Shown one piece after another: positions 58,201 through 64,000 of a DNA stretch of 64,000 bases. Source of the stretch: Artemisia argyi (taxonomy: Eukaryota; Streptophyta; Magnoliopsida; Asterales; Asteraceae); assembly GCA_030686995.1 (NCBI GenBank), contig CM060709.1, positions 124,340,373 through 124,404,372 of the forward strand, given 5' to 3'. The translations under genes and the position numbers were made by a program. Each line of letters starts with the position of its first letter. The stretch's first letter is position 1. The notes beneath the pieces are model-generated. The model had not been told where the DNA came from and searched no databases. It worked only from the letters and a program-made list of their open reading frames with translations.

Positions 58201-58660
58201 GTTGCATGTAAATTTTTTGTTTGTGAGTCAGTTTTCTCTTCTTTTTTGTCAGATTTCTATATACTACAAGAATGAATGTATGATTATGTTTTTCTTCAAA
58301 ATCATACAATTCATATTTTGTATGACTATCATTAAGCTTAAATTTAACCATTGCCATACATCCTGTCCTTGTAATACTTGACGTTCTATTCTGAGTTTCA
58401 CTAGTTTCTTTACTCAAAGTATCCTTATAAACACCTTTTGCCAATCCCTCCCTGTTGCAAACCGAATATTTTCTTTCTACAATTCCACTTTTCAGAGTAT
58501 TTTGTGTTGATAGTCTAACACCAAACCCTGCTTTATCAGCATAGTTTTCATACATTCTTATACATTCCTCAACAGATGTAAACTCTTTCCCAATTTTCAG
58601 TATCTCAGATTCATCAACAATTGGCTTGTAAAGAAAAATTCCATCTTCTACTTCAATTTC
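55281..58660 (-). pseudogene. FAR1/FHY3-like (MULE transposase family) gene relic
   Basis: Exons on the minus strand with GT-AG borders: 58659-57879, 57593-57335, 56912-56277 and 55856-55281. Seen in order: FAR1 DNA-binding part (MYENYADKAGFGVRLSTQ, TGCMAMVKFKL, EKHNHTF); MULE transposase domain (LFWVDEMAKYNYKEFGDTIS, VFVPFTGIDNH, VVTDQDPATRKAI, HRLCMWHI; RSESENSFFQ; YTRSIFVLIQDE); SWIM zinc finger CSCMNFARFGYLCRH; C-terminal knuckle CKKCRKRRRHDSRNC. Frames join exactly across the 57879/57593 and 57335/56912 introns. In-frame stops at 58052-58054, 56784-56786 and 55719-55721 mark a relic. The D..D catalytic region is otherwise recognisable. Introns and flanks carry TTCACAWGTGAA. It could be a domesticated FRS gene or the transposase of a Mutator-like element. 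Confidence 0.75.
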
Positions 58661-58929
58661 TCACAAATATCTGATTCATCTTGCCTTATATAATGTATAA
58701 CTTCAAAAAGAAATGAACATATCAACAATTGGCTTGTAAAAAAAAATTTCACATGTGAAAATAGTATAACTATTCTGAGTGATTATCTTCATATGTGAGT
58801 TAGACTTATTTGCAATTGTAGCCTATAAAATCTAATACATTCTTATTTTCTACACAAGCAAAGAATATGTTACAAAATCTTAATTTCATTAAAAATTATT
58901 ATGCTAAAACTATAATTACACTTATTTAC

Positions 58930-59502
58930 GCTTATAACCTCAAATATCCAATACATTATGATTTTTTTCACTTGTGAAGAAAACTCACCGAAAGCTTAAA
59001 TAGCGTAATTTCATCAAAAGTTCTATTTACTAATTGATTATATTCACATTTGATGAAACTTTAATTATACTTATTTATGCTTATAAGCTCAAAAATACAA
59101 TACATTCTTATTTTCTTCACAAGTGAAAAAAACTCAACAAAAGCTTAAATTGCCTAATTTTATTAAAAATTCATCTGCTATTTGATTATCTTCACATGTG
59201 AATATGAGATGAAACTATAATTACACTTATTTTCTCTTATAACTTCAATAATCCAATACATTCTGATTTTCTTCACAAGCGAAGAAAATTCAACAAAAGC
59301 CTAAATCGCCTAATAACTATCTTCACATGTCCTGAAACTATAATTACACTTTTTTATTCTTATAAGCTCAAAAATACAATACATTCTTATTTTCTTCACA
59401 AGTGAAGAAAACTCAACAAAAGCTTAAATTGCCAAATTTCATTAAAAATTCTTCTGCTAATTTATTATCTTCACATGTGAATATGAGATGATACTATAAT
59501 TT
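58930..59502. repeat. 148-bp-type tandem repeat, left block
   Basis: About four degenerate units with landmark TTCACAAGTGAAG near 58967, 59115, 59271 and 59394. Phrases CAATACATTCTTATTTTC and AACTATAATTACACTT recur. Unit lengths vary (about 123-156). Confidence 0.75.
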
Positions 59503-59507
59503 CACTT

Positions 59508-60746
59508 ATCAACAACTTAAGGTGTTAAAGAACTCAAATGAACCAATTAACTCAAACAATAAAGCACAATACACAATTGCAGGACTAGTTGTGTAAAACA
59601 GACTTTAGGTTCAAAGTATTCAATTAATAAGCCAATAAGCCTGAGCCAATAAGCTCAGGGGTACAAACTTAAAGGGGAAAATCACTTAATATCCTACTGA
59701 GATCTATAATCCACCAAAACTTCTGATTTCCAAACTAATTAATTGTCCTAAAAGTGGCCTACGATTTGGATGAAAATCTGATTCACAGGGGACCAATTAG
59801 CTCAAACAATCCACTTGCAAGTACTTTTTCTATAAGCAAATAAGATCTAAACAGAGATTTTTGTTTTGAAATAGTTTTCCTTACTGACAAACTTCTTAAA
59901 ACAAGAATCCAAACTAAATTTCAATAACAAATGAACTCTAAGATTAATCCCGAAATTTTGACAAAATCTGAATAACAACTATTTTAACTTTTAGATTTTC
60001 TATGAGATTTTTACCAAAATGAATTTTGTTCTACTCTAACTGCTAAATTATGTTATATTAATCTAACATTAAGCTAATTTAAGCTAAATTACTATATTAT
60101 GCAACTACTAAAATGATTTTGTACCTAATTAACTTATCCTACTAACTGTTATACCTAATGACAGATTATTTTGACTTTTTAAATGTTATTCCTAACTGAT
60201 TTATTTTTTATTAAACTACCATGCAACCTATGTGATTAAATTAAACCAAACAGAACTTCTGAATCAACTGTTACACCAGCAAGTTTCTCACAACCAAACA
60301 CCCCTTTAAGGTGACAGTCTCAACTAAATCCCACTTAAATCAAACTCAAATCAAACAAAACTCAACCTAGATGCTATTATAGAACCAATAAATTCTAATA
60401 AACTCATAAACAAAAATTCTCAGATGTTAAATTTAAAAACAACTTAGATCCAAATATAGACAGATTATGAAACAGTAGCACAGTTATCAACTATAATATT
60501 GATTAGATAACAAATAAGCTATCACTAAACTACTAAATGATGCACTAAATCATAAACAAACAACTACTAATAGGTCTATACTAACAATACTCTACTGATG
60601 CAAATGGAAACTAAAATGGAAACTTACAAACTCAATTCCCCCTCAGCATGAAAAGAGGGGGTTCACTAAGCTTGCTTATCATTATGACAGGCTAGTGGAC
60701 TCCTTTTGGCTGCCAAACTCCCAATAAGCAAAGCTTATTCAATAAG
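59508..60746. other. Insert of unknown type splitting the tandem repeat
   Basis: 1.24 kb of AT-rich DNA without an ORF or recognised ends. It is flanked by CACTT on both sides (59503-59507 and 60747-60751). The 3' portion (AATAAGCAAAGCTTATTC) faintly resembles AT-rich LTR DNA of the left gypsy element. It could be an LTR fragment or a non-autonomous DNA element. Confidence 0.4.
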
Positions 60747-60769
60747 CACTTGCAAAAATACAATACATT

Positions 60770-62060
60770 CTTATTTTCTTCACAAGTGAAGAAAACTCAA
60801 CAAAAGCGTAAATTGCCTAATTTCAATAAAAATTCTTCTGCTAATTAAAACTATAATTTCACTTATTTACTCTTATAACCTCAAAAATCAAATACATTCT
60901 GATTTTCTTCACAAGTGAAGAAAACTCAACAAAAGCCTAAATCGCCTAATTTAATCAAAAGTTCATCCGCTTAATGATTATCTTCACATATGCTGAAACT
61001 ATAATTACACTCTTTTATGCTTATAACCTCAAAAATCCTATACATTCTTATTTTCTTCACAAGTGAAGAAAACTAAACGAAAGCTTAAATCGCCTAATTT
61101 CATTAATAGTTCATCTGCTTAATGATTATCTTCACATGTGTTGAAACTATAATTACACTCTTTTATGCTTATAACCTCAAAAATCCTATACATTCTTATT
61201 CTCTTCACAAGTGAAGAAAACTCAACGAAAGCCTAAATCGCCTAATTTCATCAAAAGTACATCTGCTTAATGATTATCTTCACATGTGCTGAAACTATAA
61301 TTACACTCTTTTATGCTTATAACCTCAAAAATCCTATACATTCTTATTTTCTTCACAAGTGAAGAAAACTCAACGAAAGCTTAAATCGCCTAATTTCAGC
61401 AAAAGTTCATCTTCTTAATGATTATCTTCACATGTGCTGAAACTATAATTACACTCTTTCATGCTTATAAGCTCAAAAATCCTATACATTCTGATTTTCT
61501 TCACAAGTGAAGAAAACTCAACGAAAGCTTAAATCGCCTAATTTCATCAAAAGTACATCTGCTTAATGATTATCTTCACATGTGCTGAAACTATAATAAC
61601 ACTCTTTTATGCTTATAACCTCAAAAATCCTATACATTCTTATTTTCTTCACAAGTGAAGAAAACTCAACGAAAACTTAAATCGCCTAATTTCAGCAAAA
61701 GTTCATCTGCTTAATGATTATTTTCATATGTGCTGAAACTATAATTACACTCTTTTATGCTTATAACCTCAAAAATCCTATGCATTCTGATTTTCTTCAT
61801 AAGTGAAGAAAACTCAACGAAAGCTTAAATCGCCTAATTTCATCAAAAGTTCATCCGCTTAATGATTATCTTCACATGTGCTGAAACTATAATTACATTT
61901 ATTTACGCTTATAAGTTCAAAAATGCTATACATTCTGATTTTCATCACAAGTGAAGAAAACTCAACGAAAGCTTAAATCGCCTAATTAAAGATACCATAA
62001 CTAGACTTATTTGCACTAAAATAACCTAATTGTTTAACTTCACATGTGAAAATAAATTAC
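60770..62060. repeat. 148-bp tandem repeat, right block
   Basis: Landmark CTTCACAAGTGAAG at 60778 and 60907, then exactly every 148 bases at 61055, 61203, 61351, 61499, 61647, 61795 and 61943. Each unit also has TATCTTCACATGTGCTGAAA about 76 bases on, so the unit looks like a two-part repeat. Units are far more uniform than in the left block. Confidence 0.92.
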
Positions 62061-62123
62061 ACTGTCAATTCTAAACAATTATTTATAAAAAATTATTAAA
62101 TTAAAATAAAATTAGATTTATAC

Positions 62124-62280
62124 TTGATATCTCTGAGCTTTCTGGTGATGTTCCGGTGATTATCGTCATATCATCTCCATCCGATTCAGAATCCTATATA
62201 TTGATATCTTCTTCAATTAGATTACGTTGAATGATTTGGTTGACAGACGGTGACTTAGAGCGGGTTAACGGCGGTGGCAT
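62124..62280 (-). pseudogene. Possible 5' exon of the FAR1-like gene
   Basis: From ATG at 62280 the minus strand reads MPPPLTRSKSPSVNQIIQRN, an acidic segment with SESDGDDMTIITG, then a GTATAA donor-like end near 62125. A TAG near 62200 breaks the frame. Its acidic, low-complexity character suits the N-terminus of an FAR1-like protein, but linkage across 3.5 kb of repeats is inference. Confidence 0.35.
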
Positions 62281-62686
62281 GATGATTTGATCAGCGTTTT
62301 AGTGTCGGTTTGATTGCGGTTTTTTATGAAGGTGATGATTTGATCTGCGGATGAAGATGAAGATGATCGATTCGTCGGTTAACTGTAGTTTATGGAGCTG
62401 TTGATGTTAGATCGGAGGTTTAACGACGGTTTAACGGTGTTTTAATTGTGGTTTAACGGACGTTGATGGTGGTATATTGATCGGAGTTAGTTAGGTCAGT
62501 TGAGAGAACTGTGTGTGTTTTCATCTACAATTTAATCGATGTGTGAGTTTTTTGTTTATATATTAGATATTTGCTTGATAATTACAATAATGCCCTTGAT
62601 TAGTGTAATTTTTAAGCTAATCTTAGCCATTAGATCTAAAAAAAGGAGGGACTAGATGGATGGTTAGGATCTCTTCTCGCGTTCTC

Positions 62687-62692
<6 letters not shown>
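62281..62692. other. Upstream region and possible transposon terminus
   Basis: Contains AACGGTGTTTTAATTGTGG-type repeats with TTAACGGCGGT / TTTAACGACGGTTTAACGG variants (62265-62465). At 62635-62690 there is a GC-richer end (GGAGGGACTAGATGG, CTCTTCTCGCGTTCTCAC) just before an AT microsatellite. No gene is seen. Confidence 0.35.

Positions 62693-62734
<42 letters not shown>
62693..62734. repeat. (AT)n microsatellite
   Basis: About 40 bases of AT dinucleotides at the edge of the palindrome-rich unit. Confidence 0.9.
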
Positions 62735-62737
<3 letters not shown>

Positions 62738-64000
62738 TATTAATAAATATTTTTATTTAATTCAAAATGGTATAATTAAAAATTATTTTTTTAAGTCCTT
62801 TAATTTTTAGATTTAGTGTTTTTTTTTTTATATAAATTCTTTCAGCATATATGTTTTTCTGAAGAAAAAAAAATGAGGTGCATGTGTGCCATTTTTAAAT
62901 ATTGTAAATTTGCATATGCTTTTTTTGCATACAAGTAATTATAAATCAAACTTGTTTGCTTAAAATGGTAATTAGACATATGTTGTAGTGTACATTCTTT
63001 CGAAATTTATAATAAAAAACATAAACATATACATGTAACCTCTAAATTTATAAACAACCAAAAACATAAATAGTATACACAAAATTTGATATCAAATGAA
63101 TTACAATTCAAATATAAATGCATCTTATTAAATATAGATGTGCACATCATTCAAAAATATGTGTGCTCTCTTCCAAGAACATGTGTGAACAATTTAGTCT
63201 TTCATCAAGTTCATTAGAACATATGAGTACCCTTCCAAGAACATATGTGCACGCCGCGCTTTTTCATCAAATTCATTAGAATATATGTGCATGCTTTCCA
63301 AAAATATGTATATTTTTGTTGACCACATAAAATTCATAATTAAAGCACAAAAAACAAAACTCCTTTCTCAACATAAATAAATAAATAATTGGATAATTAA
63401 TCATATTAGCTATAAAAATTAATCAACAAAACATTAAGAAAAAAACATGTTTGCACCGGTAACACCAACTTGGATTTTATATGCAAGAATAACATATATA
63501 CACCAGTAACATGTATAACACAGGTGTGTATGCACCAGTAACAAATTTCATAATACTAACAGCTCATGCTGCACATGTACAAAATATTTTCGCATATCAA
63601 AAGATGTGAATGACTGCAACAACCCAACCTTAAAAAATCATACTATCATGAGTGCAATTATAAACCATAACAACCAGAAAAAACATATATGCACAGTTTT
63701 TGTCTTTTTAAAATAAATGATCTAAACAAAGTTTATAATTATAAAAACTAAAGCAACACATATGCACAAGTAACAACAACTTAGATTGTTGATATAAATA
63801 ATGTTTTAAAACGTTATCAATATTTCTCAATAAACCTATGTTTTGAAAATCACAAAACTCAAATCAAATTAAGTCAAGATTAAGATGTAAACAAGTATTT
63901 AGTAACAAATATTTACCTCTACATCTAATATCACTTAAGGTATGCATAAACTAAGCATCTTATGCATTACATGATCAAAGGAAACCTTGTCTTAAGACAT
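62735..64000. other. AT-rich flank, no gene
   Basis: No ORF with signal. Degenerate repeats of CCAAGAACATATGTGCAC and TCATCAAGTTCATTAGAA lie at 63135-63310, and TATGCACCAGTAACA-like phrases at 63455-63545. No TTCACAWGTGAA copies are seen, so the palindrome-rich unit seems to end near 62700. Confidence 0.5.

Larger units (their letters stand above)
58661..62277. other. Repeat-rich spacer, possibly a long first intron
   Basis: No coding signal between the FAR1-like exons and the possible 5' exon at 62124-62280. It holds the tandem-repeat blocks at 58930-59500 and 60770-62060 and an unrelated insert between them. Confidence 0.5.

Noticed and set aside
59508..60746. Helitron
   Set aside because: I could not find a TC start, CTRR end or terminal hairpin, and a 5-base flank duplication argues against it.
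60907..62000. Regularly spaced repeats as a CRISPR-like array
   Set aside because: Whole 148-bp units are repeated, with no unique spacers, in plant DNA; it is an ordinary tandem repeat.

Overview
This is repeat-rich nuclear DNA of a flowering plant. The gypsy and copia protein families, the GT-AG introns in the older genes, the AT-rich composition and the layers of nested LTR retrotransposons all point to a eudicot. The flavour of the gag and spacer ORFs suggests the daisy family (Asteraceae), but that is an inference from remembered family style and not from a search. I see no intact ordinary host gene, rRNA, tRNA or CRISPR.

Layout. (1) 1-6901: minus-strand Ty3/gypsy element of Tat/Athila type with a 3.76 kb LTR, a tRNA-Asp-like primer site and a 777-residue gag-position ORF; it runs off the left edge. 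(2) 6902-14221: TE-A, a minus-strand gypsy element (Tekay/Del-like, tRNA-Met primer site) reduced to a truncated 3' LTR, 0.87 kb of leader and a full 5' LTR; a 3.0 kb solo LTR (8459-11470, TSD TCGTA) sits in that LTR. (3) 14222-17200: an old multi-exon plus-strand gene (PMD-like N part, acidic middle, C-terminal J domain) carrying stops. (4) 17201-44732: TE-B, a minus-strand gypsy element inserted at the very end of the J-domain exon. Its 3' LTR is split by an 11.1 kb SIRE/Maximus-type copia element (18437-29522, TSD TAATG). Its 5' LTR is split after its fifth base by TE-C (34417-42984, TSD TGTCA), a young gag-only gypsy element. (5) 44733-47769: older DNA again, with a minus-strand B3-like multi-exon gene relic. 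(6) 47775-54481: TE-D, a plus-strand non-autonomous Tat/Athila-type element (TSD TATAA). (7) 54487-62700: minus-strand FAR1/FHY3-like (MULE transposase family) gene relic with spliced exons, followed by a 148-bp tandem repeat. (8) 62700-64000: AT-rich DNA with no recognised gene.

Taking out the inserted retrotransposons leaves about 14 kb of older sequence (14222-17200, 44733-47774, 54487-62700). It holds a PMD/J-domain gene, a B3-like gene and a FAR1/MULE-type gene. It is also peppered with a 12-bp palindrome, TTCACAWGTGAA, which I did not see in any of the inserted elements. My leading hypothesis for something undescribed is that this was one large Mutator-like unit that carried captured host genes and dispersed transposase-binding-like palindromes.

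Three further signals deserve attention. A 5'-leader hairpin in the gypsy elements has compensatory base-pair changes and a constant loop. GC-rich GGCGGAACCC hairpins recur at four separate places in the copia element, including its coding frame. Clusters of TGACGGCGTCA lie in the TE-D LTRs. All family assignments come from reading motifs by eye; no search was run.
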